From an uncultured bacterium (GTDB taxonomy: Bacteria > Myxococcota_A > Bradymonadia > UBA7976 > VGTA01): 64,000 nucleotides of DNA. The notes beneath the pieces were generated by a model. That model made no database searches, was not told the DNA's origin, and saw nothing but the letters and a program-made list of their open reading frames with translations. This document shows positions 48,174 to 57,048 of the stretch, in pieces (position 1 is the stretch's first letter; each line of letters starts with the position of its first letter). The stretch covers positions 499,579-563,578 of the forward strand of contig CALSSE010000003.1 in NCBI GenBank assembly GCA_943788935.1, read 5' to 3'. A program made the translations under genes and the position numbers.

Positions 48174-48287
48174 ATGAATTCCTCAAAAGGTGTATGATGG
48201 CTCTGTTGTATAATAAAGTCGTAAGTCACTGTCCATATAAAGACCACGAGATCGTATGACCTAAAGTGAGAGGCGAGAGGAAGATAC

Positions 48288-48971
48288 ATGAAGAGAGCAG
48301 CGAAGGCGCAAAAAATAGTTCATCTGTTAGAGACCTTATATCCGGAGACCCCAATTCCTCTAGATCATCGAGATGCCTACACTCTCCTCGTCGCAGTCAT
48401 GTTGAGCGCACAGACAACCGATAAGAAAGTGAATGAGGTCTCCCCTCAGCTATTTAATATGGCGTCTACACCTCAGCTAATGGCCACGAAAAGCGTGGAA
48501 GAGATCTTGACCCATATCAAGCCCCTCGGACTAGCGCCTACCAAGGCGAAAAACCTCCAACGGTTAAGTGAACAGCTGGTCGAGCGTCATGGCGGTATTA
48601 TCCCTCAGACTTATGAAGAGCTAGAGGCACTACCCGGAGTCGGTCATAAGACCGCTTCGGTGGTGATGTCACAAGCGTTTGGTTACCCCGCCTTCCCTGT
48701 AGACACGCATATTCATCGACTCGCCGCTCGCTGGGGACTCTCTAATGGACGCGATGTGGTGACAACAGAACGAGATCTCAAAGCGATTTTCGATGAGTCG
48801 CTGTGGAACAAGCTCCACTTGCAGATCATCTTCTTTGGACGAGAGTATTGTCCCGCGCGAAACCACGATCTCAACTCCTGCCCAATCTGTGGTTGGGCGG
48901 CGACCAAGAAACGAATCGCTCAAGAGGCAAAAGATGAGACGAATAAACGAAAGAGGGGTAGACATCGCTAA
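48288..48971 (+). CDS. nth: Endonuclease III
   Basis: Base-excision DNA glycosylase/AP lyase for oxidised pyrimidines. 227 aa: helix-hairpin-helix LPGVGHKTA with catalytic Lys121 and catalytic Asp139 in FPVDTHI. The C-terminal Fe-S loop has only three cysteines (Cys188, Cys198, Cys201; CPARNHDLNSCPICGWA) instead of the usual C-x6-C-x2-C-x5-C, so a normal [4Fe-4S] cluster is doubtful. Divergent from the CcmH-like gene. Confidence 0.94.
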   Translation: MKRAAKAQKIVHLLETLYPETPIPLDHRDAYTLLVAVMLSAQTTDKKVNEVSPQLFNMASTPQLMATKSVEEILTHIKPLGLAPTKAKNLQRLSEQLVERHGGIIPQTYEELEALPGVGHKTASVVMSQAFGYPAFPVDTHIHRLAARWGLSNGRDVVTTERDLKAIFDESLWNKLHLQIIFFGREYCPARNHDLNSCPICGWAATKKRIAQEAKDETNKRKRGRHR

Positions 48972-49021
48972 GTTGAGCTGAGTTATGACCCATAACCTGA
49001 GAGTTTTGGTGACCAAAGACA

Positions 49022-49057
49022 TAAAAAAAGGCCTCTCTTCTTGGAAGAGAGGCCTTT
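49022..49057 (-). terminator. Terminator between nth and tRNA-Glu, mainly minus strand
   Basis: Stem AAAGGCCTCTCTTC / GAAGAGAGGCCTTT around TTG (49027-49057), with seven A on the plus side, giving a T run for minus-strand transcripts; 3 nt after tRNA-Glu. May also act weakly for nth. Confidence 0.88.
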
Positions 49058-49059
49058 AA

Positions 49060-49134
49060 CGTCCCCAACGGGATTTGAACCCGTGTTACCAGAGTGAAAG
49101 TCTGACGTCCTAGGCCAGGCTAGACGATGGGGAC
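49060..49134 (-). tRNA. tRNA-Glu (TTC)
   Basis: 75 nt; acceptor GTCCCCA/TGGGGAC, anticodon stem TCAGA/TCTGG, loop CTTTCAC with anticodon TTC, T loop TTCAAAT, discriminator G. Confidence 0.96.
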
Positions 49135-49141
49135 ATAAATG

Positions 49142-49213
49142 TGGGCCGCCTGGGGCTCGAACCCAGAACCAATGGATTAAAAGTCCACTGCTCTACCATT
49201 GAGCTAGCAACCC
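49142..49213 (-). tRNA. tRNA-Lys (TTT)
   Basis: 72 nt; acceptor GGGTTGC/GCGGCCC (two GU pairs), anticodon stem GTGGA/TCCAT, loop CTTTTAA with anticodon TTT, discriminator A. 7 nt upstream of tRNA-Glu and cotranscribed with it. Confidence 0.95.
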
Positions 49214-49231
49214 TCAGCGAGGTATGGACGA

Positions 49232-49261
49232 TATGTACTCCATTCACTCTCGCTTTGTCAA
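49232..49261 (-). promoter_or_regulatory. Likely promoter of tRNA-Lys/tRNA-Glu
   Basis: Minus strand: perfect TTGACA (49256-49261), 18-nt spacer, TACATA (49232-49237) as a weak -10, 18 nt upstream of tRNA-Lys. Confidence 0.6.
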
Positions 49262-49414
49262 GTGTAGATTGCATGACCTATAACTTTTAGTCTCACTCTT
49301 CTTCATCGCCAAGGAGGCAGGAGGGAGCTAAGTTATCTTATGCTATCACAAATTGAACAGATGGATTATTTATTAACCTCCGCGAAATCTTCTGGTCACC
49401 CTCATATTTTCTGA

Positions 49415-50578
49415 TCATCTCACCTCAACAGAGTGATCAAGCGCTCGTCGAGTCGCTTGGATCCCCTCTCCTATCCTCTCCCCTAATCGCAAGAGGGAGC
49501 CACCCAAAAGATAGACACAGTCTGGTCCATAGTGACTCATCATCTCGGGGATGCGCTCCACGCTCATCCCCCCTCCAGGGCTCGGCATAATTGCCTTCCC
49601 ATAACCCTGCTCAGCGTGACAGGCTTGAACGATCTCTGAACATTCCGATGGACTAAATCCAAACCGTCCACCATAGTTAGGAAATACTGAAATATCAGCG
49701 CCAGCGAGACGCATAAGGTCGCCAAAGAATACCCCATGACTATAGCCGGTATCAGGGGAGAGGACGTAGGGGCCCGCGAAAGCGGGATGAGCCATAATCG
49801 GTAAAGCAAAATCAGGGTCACGAGCCAGACGCTGTATGGCGTCGAAACCAAAAAGGCCCGGAATGATTAATATAGCATCTGCGCCTTGATCTTTAGCATA
49901 GAAAGCAAGCTCTCGGACTTGATCTCCATGACCTCCAAGGCTAGCAACGAAGAGGGCTCGAGTAGGGTCACCCTCGGCCGCTCGTTGGGCATTAGCACGA
50001 GCGACCGCCGCCGCACAAGCGCTCACTCTCTCTTTGAGGGGCGCTGCATCTTGGTTAGCGAGCCCATGGTCCTCTTTGATAAGATCAGCCCCCGCTCTAG
50101 CCGCCAAATAGCACAGGTTTGCTAAAGTCTCTATACTTGACCCTTGAGGCTTAATCACCGCGCAGAGCAACCCTCCAGTTTGTCGACCGCTGAGGGCTCT
50201 AACACCGCTCACTCCAAAGCGTGGACCGGGAAATCGCGCTCGAACATCCTCATTAAACTCAGTCTCGATCACCTTTACCCCCTTGAGGATAGAGGCATTT
50301 CCAAAGATCACGTTGAGCAGCTGAGGCAGCTCGCGCCCTGCAGCATCGATATGAAAGCTGAGACGTGCTCTCCAAGTCTGTTGAGGAGAGAGAGGGCTAT
50401 CTAACTCTCGATCCACTGACTCTACTCGTCCGAGAACAACGTCCTCTATATAACCTGATGGCACGATGTCTCTAGGAATTTCTAGAGTGTTCTCCAACGC
50501 GATCGCTTCAGCGAAAGCCTGGGCGTCCCCTTCATTCTCGGCGAATAGACGATATGTGATCTGAAAGCGATCCATCAC
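49415..50578 (-). CDS. RuBisCO-like protein (type IV/RLP family)
   Basis: 387-aa member of the RuBisCO large-subunit superfamily, not a carboxylating RuBisCO. Conserved: Lys143 in VIKPQG, Lys168 in ADLIKEDH (position of the carbamylated Lys), His264 in MAHPAFAG, His281 in GYSHGVFF, and phosphate-loop GGG/GGS near 335-361. The metal-ligand triad K-x-D-E reads K168-E-D170-H171, and loop 6 lacks the mobile catalytic Lys. RLPs act as enolases, isomerases or (trans)carboxylases of phosphorylated sugar acids or methylthio-sugars. Start ATG overlaps the stop of the upstream transketolase gene (ATGA) with GAGGG 6 nt upstream. Context suggests work on a phosphoketose or sugar acid. Confidence 0.88.
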   Translation of the reverse strand: MMDRFQITYRLFAENEGDAQAFAEAIALENTLEIPRDIVPSGYIEDVVLGRVESVDRELDSPLSPQQTWRARLSFHIDAAGRELPQLLNVIFGNASILKGVKVIETEFNEDVRARFPGPRFGVSGVRALSGRQTGGLLCAVIKPQGSSIETLANLCYLAARAGADLIKEDHGLANQDAAPLKERVSACAAAVARANAQRAAEGDPTRALFVASLGGHGDQVRELAFYAKDQGADAILIIPGLFGFDAIQRLARDPDFALPIMAHPAFAGPYVLSPDTGYSHGVFFGDLMRLAGADISVFPNYGGRFGFSPSECSEIVQACHAEQGYGKAIMPSPGGGMSVERIPEMMSHYGPDCVYLLGGSLLRLGERIGEGIQATRRALDHSVEVR

Positions 50579-51579
50579 AAGCCCTCGGCCTTAACGAGAG
50601 AGTGAACAGCCTCTACCCGCGCGGCGTCGAGATCACTCTCGCTGATCCCAAACTCAGCCCCGACGAGGCGCTCTATGCCTCTCACTAAAGCAAGCGCATC
50701 AAGACCATAATAGCGCATTAAATAACCTCTAGAACCACCGTGAGCATAAGTATCTCGTAGGCCAAGTCTCACCAACCTCTTGCCGATCCCTGCATCAGCG
50801 ATCGTCTCCGCGACCAGACTCCCGATCCCGCCCTCGGTAACATGATTCTCTAAGGTCACGACCCCATAACGTACGGCATTGAGGTGATCGAGGAGCGCCT
50901 CAGCGTTAAAGGGTTTAATCGTGTGGAGGTGTAGATGCCGAATAGATAGTCCAGCGCTCAGAAGCGCCGAGCGAGCGCGGAGCGCTTCTTCAGTACAGAT
51001 CCCTGAAGTCACGACCAAGACGTCACTCCCCTCAGAGAGCTCTCTCATCTCTCCGACCTTGATAGGCGTATCGAATAATCGAGGGACTGAACCTCTCAAC
51101 ACTCTACACCACACTGGTCCATCGATACTATCCGCCGCTTCACAGATTGACTCTACCTCGGTGGCGTCTCCGGTTTCGAGGATCGTCATATTTGGGATAG
51201 AGCGCATCACTGATATATCTTCGATCGATTGATGAGTCATCCCCCCAGGTGTCGTGACTCCCGGTAGAAACCCCATCAGTCTTACCTGACGACGAGGGTA
51301 GGCGATAGAGGCTACCAATTGGTCATAAGGTCGACGGTACATGAAGACCCCAAAGGTGTGAATAAAGGGCCTGAAACCAGCGAGGGCGAGCCCGCCAGCA
51401 AAGCTCATCATATTTTGTTCCGCCATCCCGAGAGAGAGAAACTGCTCAGGATGACGATCTCGAAACCCATCGATTTCACACGATGAGGTGAGGTCAGCAG
51501 AGAGGCAGAGGACCTTGGGTCGGTCGACAGCGAATCGCTCAAAGGCGGTAGCGTAAGGACGTGAGACCATCTCAATCAT
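50575..51579 (-). CDS. Transketolase, C-terminal half (pyrimidine-binding and C domains)
   Basis: 334 aa, the second half of a split transketolase or DXS-like enzyme. Pyrimidine-binding domain with conserved GMAEQNM (catalytic Glu binding ThDP N1'), FGVFMYRRPYDQL, TPGGMTHQSIEDISVMRSI, then the C-terminal transketolase domain (VLVVTSGICTEEAL; VVTLENHVTEGGIGS). It pairs with the N-half encoded 17 nt upstream and overlaps the RuBisCO-like gene, so all three are in one operon. Split transketolases often serve specialised sugars. Confidence 0.93.
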   Translation of the reverse strand: MIEMVSRPYATAFERFAVDRPKVLCLSADLTSSCEIDGFRDRHPEQFLSLGMAEQNMMSFAGGLALAGFRPFIHTFGVFMYRRPYDQLVASIAYPRRQVRLMGFLPGVTTPGGMTHQSIEDISVMRSIPNMTILETGDATEVESICEAADSIDGPVWCRVLRGSVPRLFDTPIKVGEMRELSEGSDVLVVTSGICTEEALRARSALLSAGLSIRHLHLHTIKPFNAEALLDHLNAVRYGVVTLENHVTEGGIGSLVAETIADAGIGKRLVRLGLRDTYAHGGSRGYLMRYYGLDALALVRGIERLVGAEFGISESDLDAARVEAVHSLVKAEGL

Positions 51580-51596
51580 GATGACGAAGCTCCTCT

Positions 51597-52517
51597 TTAA
51601 TATTTGATTGGTTCGACGCCGAGCTCTTTGGCGATCGATAGATTCATACGGGCTCGCTCCTCTTCTGACTTGAAGCGCACATAGTGTAGTCGAGGGAAAC
51701 GCTCTTCTAGGATCGACATGGCATGATAAGGGTTGGTGCGCGCTAAAATAATGAGCGGTCGTCCTTCATGAGGTTCAGCCGCCGCTTGACGAATCGCCTC
51801 GAGATCATGTCCATCGACCTCGACACATACCGCACCAAAGGTGATAAATTTTTGGCGAATATCTCGGACCTCCATGACCGAAGACATCGCCCCATCACAT
51901 TGTTGCTCATTGACATCCATAATCGCGCAGAGTTGGTCTATGTGATGAAAAGACGCAGCTTGGACCGCTTCCCATGTTTGACCCTCCTGTACTTCACCAT
52001 CGGACATAAACACCCATGTTTGACCGCTATCCCCTAGCCGTCGACGACCATAGGCTAGCCCCGCTGCCGTAGAGAGACCCAAACCAAGGGTCCCATTATG
52101 GACCTCCATCCCCGGTGAGTGTTCAGCCCCGATCATCTCTACGCTCGATCCATCTTGGTTAAACATCGCTAAACCTTTAGGGGACATACGTCCAACCTCG
52201 ATAAGGGTCGCATAGGCGACGAGAGCGTAGTGAGCGGGGGCGATAAATAAACGGTCTAAATCAGGAGCGATAGGGCCATTATAACCGGCGCCCGTCCGAT
52301 ACGTCTTATGACCTGCAGAAGGAACGCCCTCAAAGGGTGTAGGGATCATGGGAAGTGTCGGCGCCCCGAGCTTCAGTCCCTCGTTATAGAGCCACGCCAG
52401 CTGCTCGGCGGCAGAGCAGGCTTGGCTCAAATATCCTCCATTGTTCTTCATCACATGCTCAAAGACTCGCCTCCGTATCCCGAGGGCGATCTCTTCTGTA
52501 CTCCTCGCTGTGTTCAT
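51597..52517 (-). CDS. Transketolase, N-terminal half (ThDP pyrophosphate-binding)
   Basis: 306 aa from ATG 52517, chosen because GGAGGAG lies about 6 nt upstream; an in-frame ATG at 52544 adds nine residues. ThDP-diphosphate-binding motif is present as SDGEVQEGQTWEA through MDVNEQQCDG. GTLGLGLSTAAGLAYG and GAEHSPGMEVHNGT (His of the active site) are conserved. An insertion before the core (PMIPTPFEGVPSAGHKTYRT) is unlike housekeeping transketolase and may reflect a different substrate. First gene of a three-gene operon with the C-half and the RuBisCO-like protein; no regulator is adjacent. Confidence 0.92.
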   Translation of the reverse strand: MNTARSTEEIALGIRRRVFEHVMKNNGGYLSQACSAAEQLAWLYNEGLKLGAPTLPMIPTPFEGVPSAGHKTYRTGAGYNGPIAPDLDRLFIAPAHYALVAYATLIEVGRMSPKGLAMFNQDGSSVEMIGAEHSPGMEVHNGTLGLGLSTAAGLAYGRRRLGDSGQTWVFMSDGEVQEGQTWEAVQAASFHHIDQLCAIMDVNEQQCDGAMSSVMEVRDIRQKFITFGAVCVEVDGHDLEAIRQAAAEPHEGRPLIILARTNPYHAMSILEERFPRLHYVRFKSEEERARMNLSIAKELGVEPIKY

Positions 52518-52646
52518 CGAACTCTCCTCCGCTAAAATGATCACTCTTCAGGCCGCTTGAGAGAGGGGGTCAGTCATCAAGAGCCCCCTCTTGTCTCCCG
52601 TTACAAGGAGCAGTTAACATATAGGATGATCGAGTAGCTAGGTGAT

Positions 52647-54050
52647 TTATTGCCTCACCCCAATGATCGGCCACGTCAGCTGACAATTACAGCTACCCAA
52701 CTGAAAAAAGAAGCTCACCGAGAGGCTACCTTGAAAGAAATCGGGGTCGGTGAAGCGAGCGCTGTAAGTGTTAGACGTGGTCAAGTTACCGCAATTAGCG
52801 TCAGCCCCATTATCTCCCGACCAAGAGACGCTAAAGTCTCCTTGGTCGATCTGACCTAAATAGCGAGTCGGGGGGTTAGCAAAAAACAACGAGAAGGAGC
52901 GTCCATCTTGTGTCGTCTCGGTAACGCGTGGGTCAAAGTTAACACTTAAAGTAGCGTTACATCGCTGAATAGGGGTTGATGTAGAGATCAGAAAAGTACC
53001 GCTATATGGATCTAACAGTGGGGGGATAGGTTCACACCCTCCCCCAATACAGCTCTCCTGCGGATCACAATCCTGATCATTCACACAGCCGGGGATACAG
53101 CGCTGATCTTGACAACGTTCACCCTCGGCGCACTCGCTGTCTGCTTGGCACTCGGGGACACACATCATCTCTTCGCAGACGAGCCCAGTCTGACAGTCTT
53201 CGCTTAAGGCACACTCCGCCTCACAGCGACCCTCACTACAGATCAAGCCTTCATCACAATCACTCGTTTCTCCACACTCCACACCACAAGCGTTCTTCAA
53301 ACAATACTGACCAGGCTCGCAGTCTCGGTCATCTAAACACTCAAAGATACATTGTCCATCTTGGCAGATCTGAGGGTCGATACAATCACTTTGATAGACA
53401 CATTCCACGGTACATCGGCCTGCTTCACAAACTAGACCTTGAGGGCAATCATCTTGACGACATCCAGGAGTACACACCGACTCCTCGCAGATGTCTCCCA
53501 ACAGACAGTCACCGTCAAAACTACAGCTCATTGGGCACAGCCCCTCTTCACAAGGATCACTCTCGGGGATACACTCTCCCTCTACACAACGTTCACCAGA
53601 GAAGCAGTCTCCCTGATCACGACACCCAATAGCCATCTCCGTAATTACACAACGAGAGAGCTCGCGTGAGCACTCTTCTCCGCGTGGACAATCATCGTTT
53701 TGAGCGCAATAGCCCTCCACCGGTGAACAACGACGATTTAGGCACTCATCACCAGCGCGACAATCGCTGTTGAGCCTACACTCAGCAGGAGGAGAGAGGT
53801 CCATTTCGACGGTGGATTCAGCGACACAGCGGCTCTCTTCACAGCGCTCTCTAGCTTGACAGTCTCTAGATTCAATACACTCGATCACACAGGCGCTCTC
53901 TACACAAAGTCTTGGGAGTAAACAGTCACTATTCAACTCACAATCCACACTCGAGCTGACATCATCACAAGCGCCAAGCGCGACGCTGATCAAAGAGAAG
54001 CACAACAAGGCTCTCATCATGAATGACGGGCTTTGAATGTATGAGCGCAT
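52647..54050 (-). CDS. Cys-rich lipoprotein with repeated disulfide modules
   Basis: 467 aa from ATG 54050 (GGAG 5 nt upstream). An in-frame GTG at 54158 would add 36 residues encoded by a 24-bp repeat and is less likely. Lipobox VALGAC (Cys28), then about 14 modules of roughly 20-25 residues of the form C-x-DxDC-xxGxxC-xxxxC (for example CELNSDCLLPRLC, CRQDDCPQGLVC, CLDDRDCEPGQYC), like small EGF-sized disulfide knots. The last 110 residues are a beta-rich domain. Probably exported and folded oxidatively. No function known. Lies directly downstream of the FHA gene. Confidence 0.78.
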   Translation of the reverse strand: MRSYIQSPSFMMRALLCFSLISVALGACDDVSSSVDCELNSDCLLPRLCVESACVIECIESRDCQARERCEESRCVAESTVEMDLSPPAECRLNSDCRAGDECLNRRCSPVEGYCAQNDDCPRGEECSRELSRCVITEMAIGCRDQGDCFSGERCVEGECIPESDPCEEGLCPMSCSFDGDCLLGDICEESVCTPGCRQDDCPQGLVCEAGRCTVECVYQSDCIDPQICQDGQCIFECLDDRDCEPGQYCLKNACGVECGETSDCDEGLICSEGRCEAECALSEDCQTGLVCEEMMCVPECQADSECAEGERCQDQRCIPGCVNDQDCDPQESCIGGGCEPIPPLLDPYSGTFLISTSTPIQRCNATLSVNFDPRVTETTQDGRSFSLFFANPPTRYLGQIDQGDFSVSWSGDNGADANCGNLTTSNTYSARFTDPDFFQGSLSVSFFFQLGSCNCQLTWPIIGVRQ

Positions 54051-54072
54051 CTTCTCTCCAATAATGTGTGGT

Positions 54073-54144
54073 CGGAGTCTGCTGAGGGAGTGTAGTCGGA
54101 GTCTATTGAGGGAGTGTAGTCGGAGCCTATTGAGGGAGAATGAG
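54073..54144 (-). repeat. 24-bp tandem repeat, three copies
   Basis: Units starting CGGAGTCTGCTGAGGGAGTG at 54073, 54097 and 54121, the last diverged at its end. It lies between the FHA gene stop and the preferred start of the Cys-rich lipoprotein. Confidence 0.92.
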
Positions 54145-54157
54145 GCGAATCTTTCCA

Positions 54158-56128
54158 CTACAGTCGAAAGAGCTCTCTACCTTCAGGATAAGTAGAGATC
54201 GAAGAGAGCTGGTATTCACCATCATCAGTACGCTTAATCGAGGCGAAGTGAGTGATCGCCCGTCTCATAAGTCCCTCATCACCAATCTTCCTCGATAGAT
54301 CTTGGACACCCGCTTCTAAACTGCTCGCCGTATAAATCAGTAGAGCGGGGCTGACACTCGACAACGCCTCAGCTAATTTCGGTCCACTTAATGATGGTCG
54401 ATCAGCGATGAGTAACAGGGAAGGGGAGAGTGAGGTCGCTTGATCTAGCGCGAGATCTTCACCGCCTAGAGAGAGCCATACTCCTTGATTATCGAGATCA
54501 GCCCTGAGACCTACGCTCACCACACGCTGCTCACCAAATATCACTCGGAGAGCTTGATACAAGACCGCGACTTGTTCACCTACAGAGTCACCGATGAACA
54601 CCACCCGGCCTCCTGATTCAAGAGCCGAGGCGAGAACGCTCAAAGGCTGCTGAGGCAGCGATGAGGTCTGGCTGAGATCTGATAAACGCTCAAGGCAGAT
54701 ATAAGGTCCATGAGCGATCTCTAAATTAACGTACACCCAAAACCGCTCTGAGCCTTCTTTTAAGAGCCCTTCTCCAACTCCCCGCCCCGACACTCCTAAC
54801 GCTGAGAGGAGGCTCCTCGCTGCCTCTTGAGCTTGAGGCAAGTCAACGAAAGGGCTTAAGGAAGAGCGCTCGGTTTGATCACCTCCTTGCCGATATTTTA
54901 ATGCTTGCCACCCATTCAGATTAATCGCTTCTACGAGTCCATCGCTGAGGAGCTGATCAACTTGACCTCTGAAAGCATTTGAGATGGGCTTTAGTTTAGA
55001 TTCCGCTAAGGGATTAATCGCCCTAAAGACAGAATTCAGAGAGCGAGGAGCTCTCGGCTCACCGGGTGGAGGCTCAGTCACCTGTTGATGAGCGCTATCG
55101 AGAGCACCTGATGCGCTGTGGCCGAGCAACTCTTCGTTGAGGGGAGTCACCTCATTAAATATGGAGTGGAGAGAGGAGGGCTCTCTTGGCTTATTCTCTA
55201 CTGAGGGTTCTGACTCAGAGCCGTTAAGAAGTCCATCCGGGACAGGGTTCACTACGTTATAGATCGAGTTCAGTGATGATGGACTACCTTCGACGTCTAC
55301 AGAAGAGCTCAAAACTTCCTCTTGTGAACCAACCTCCGCAATAAAGGATTGAGACTCTGCCGACCCATGACCGAGCCCCGTTACCCCCTCCTCCTCAGAA
55401 ACAGGCGATGAAGAAGAGGCGCTCTCTCCCCCCCCCTCTTCCGAGAGGGGGTTGACGACGTTGAAGATCGAGTTCAGAGAAGAAGGGGGGCGTTGGTCGG
55501 TCGCTGAGCCTTCATCTGATAGAGAAGAGACCGACTCATAGACCGAGTGAAGAGAGGAGGAGCCAGTCTTTTCGTCATCGGGCGTCACCGCATGAAAGAT
55601 AGAATTAAGAGAAGAAGGCTCAGGGCTCTCTGAATCAGCCTTATTGATCGCCTGGTCTTCAGGTTGCATCGAACGATAAATAGAATCTAATGACGAGGGC
55701 TCGGGGGCTCTCTCTTGTTTGGGAAGAAGACCCATACGGATCATCAAATCTTTCTCTGCGTTTAGAGTCCGTAGAAGTGTAGGAGTCTCTAAATCGAGCT
55801 CTTCTCCCTCTTCATGACGGCTTAACTCCCTCTGAGAGAGCGGTCTGAGCATTAGATTAATGCCCCTGATTTTCACACTTTGCTCGCCCCCTACTCGTGT
55901 TGGGCGGCTCACCTTGTTTCCATCTATAAAGGTGCCATGAGAAGAGTCAAGATCAGTCATCAATAACGCTCCATCGCTCCACTGCACTTGGCAGTGTCGC
56001 TTTGACGCCGAAGAGTCATGTAGCACTATATCGCAATCAGGAGCTCGACCAACAATAACGGATTCAACCGTGAAGATGTGACGACTCAATAGAGCTCTAT
56101 GGTCACTCATAAAGATGACAAAAGCCAT
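54158..56128 (-). CDS. FHA-domain protein with repeated SSLNSIF motif and degenerate ATPase-like C-terminus
   Basis: 656 aa from ATG 56128 (AGGAG 10 nt upstream); an in-frame ATG at 56185 adds 19 residues. The N-terminal FHA domain (VGRAPDCDIVLHDSSASKRH; SHGTFIDGNKV) binds phosphothreonine, fitting the Ser/Thr kinase elsewhere in the window. Roughly residues 140-390 are disordered, with seven copies of a short motif (SSLDSIY, SSLNSIF, SSLHSVY, SSLNSIF, SSLNSIY, SSLHSIF, RSLNSVF) each followed by an xxVxP-like tail. The last 220 residues resemble a CpaF/VirB11-type ATPase domain, but the Walker A position reads GDSVGEQVA, so no ATP hydrolysis is expected. A scaffold role is inferred. Confidence 0.75.
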   Translation of the reverse strand: MAFVIFMSDHRALLSRHIFTVESVIVGRAPDCDIVLHDSSASKRHCQVQWSDGALLMTDLDSSHGTFIDGNKVSRPTRVGGEQSVKIRGINLMLRPLSQRELSRHEEGEELDLETPTLLRTLNAEKDLMIRMGLLPKQERAPEPSSLDSIYRSMQPEDQAINKADSESPEPSSLNSIFHAVTPDDEKTGSSSLHSVYESVSSLSDEGSATDQRPPSSLNSIFNVVNPLSEEGGGESASSSSPVSEEEGVTGLGHGSAESQSFIAEVGSQEEVLSSSVDVEGSPSSLNSIYNVVNPVPDGLLNGSESEPSVENKPREPSSLHSIFNEVTPLNEELLGHSASGALDSAHQQVTEPPPGEPRAPRSLNSVFRAINPLAESKLKPISNAFRGQVDQLLSDGLVEAINLNGWQALKYRQGGDQTERSSLSPFVDLPQAQEAARSLLSALGVSGRGVGEGLLKEGSERFWVYVNLEIAHGPYICLERLSDLSQTSSLPQQPLSVLASALESGGRVVFIGDSVGEQVAVLYQALRVIFGEQRVVSVGLRADLDNQGVWLSLGGEDLALDQATSLSPSLLLIADRPSLSGPKLAEALSSVSPALLIYTASSLEAGVQDLSRKIGDEGLMRRAITHFASIKRTDDGEYQLSSISTYPEGRELFRL

Positions 56129-56253
56129 TCCGCTTTTACTCCTAAACCGCTGATGTTCAATATATGGATAGTTTCTCATTTCCATGTCTAATTACAAACT
56201 ATAATCTTAGATGTAGTGCCGAGCTCGTCCAAACATCTATAGGATTAAGACTC

Positions 56254-57048
56254 ATGTCACAGCTATTGACTCAATCACCATCTCTCTCTCTTTGGTACCA
56301 TCTCAGTCGAGAGTCCCCACTTCAAGTATCCGAAGACCAACCTCTCTATGTTGGAGACTATGTCGTCAATTTTGAGAGAAGGGGTGATCTATATAAATAC
56401 TCGCTGTCCACTGCTCAACATGGAGGAGAGTCTCTGCTCCCCCAGTCCACCAAGGTAGGTTTCTTTGACTCGGCTCTGAGCATGATCATCGTCAGAGCTA
56501 CCCTATTGGATAAACCCCTTATAGTCCGCTTAAAGGAACCGATACATATCGCTCCTCGCTCTCACCTTAATCTACGAGTGTCGAGACCGCTCTCTGTTCA
56601 AATCATTGCTGCCCACAAAACATCGGAGCTCACCCTAATTCATCGCCCAATCACCCCCATGAGGCTCACGAGTTATGGGGAGATCACCAAGCCAATGGTC
56701 TGTTATCATTGGACGAGCGACCCTGTCACTCATCCACAGAGTGAGAATGAAGCGCTCGTCCCTCTCCGGATAGAGAATCAGACGAAACATGGGGTAGAGA
56801 TGAAAAAGATAGTTTTATACAGAGGCTTACTCAAGCTCTTTAAAACTCACCAGTATTTGGTGACTAATGAGGTTAAAGTCCTCATCACTTCTAAGAGTGA
56901 AGCCTCAATGAAATATATGTCGACGCCACCTGCTACAGAGGAGAAGGCTGAGCTCATCTTTGAACCAAAAGAAGAGGGCGCTCCCCGCCTTTTAAGACGT
57001 CTACGCCTGAGGAGCCAAAGAGGGATTGGAGTCGAATATGGCTTTTAA
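56254..57048 (+). CDS. DUF432-like protein preceding MscS channel
   Basis: 264 aa, soluble, from ATG 56254 (AGGA 9 nt upstream); the in-frame ATG 56164 would overlap the divergent FHA gene. Beta-rich with no recognised catalytic motif (VGDYVVNFERRGDLYKYSLS; RLRLRSQRGIGVEYGF at the end). Proteins of the DUF432 type are known to sit before MscS channel genes, and this matches in position and general pattern, but the assignment is not secure. It overlaps the mscS-like gene by 11 bp, so the two are coupled. Confidence 0.6.
   Translation: MSQLLTQSPSLSLWYHLSRESPLQVSEDQPLYVGDYVVNFERRGDLYKYSLSTAQHGGESLLPQSTKVGFFDSALSMIIVRATLLDKPLIVRLKEPIHIAPRSHLNLRVSRPLSVQIIAAHKTSELTLIHRPITPMRLTSYGEITKPMVCYHWTSDPVTHPQSENEALVPLRIENQTKHGVEMKKIVLYRGLLKLFKTHQYLVTNEVKVLITSKSEASMKYMSTPPATEEKAELIFEPKEEGAPRLLRRLRLRSQRGIGVEYGF

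Noticed and set aside
49415..50578. Genuine carbon-fixing RuBisCO large subunit
   Set aside because: Metal-triad Glu is His, loop-6 Lys is missing, length is 387 rather than about 470, and no small subunit or phosphoribulokinase is present.
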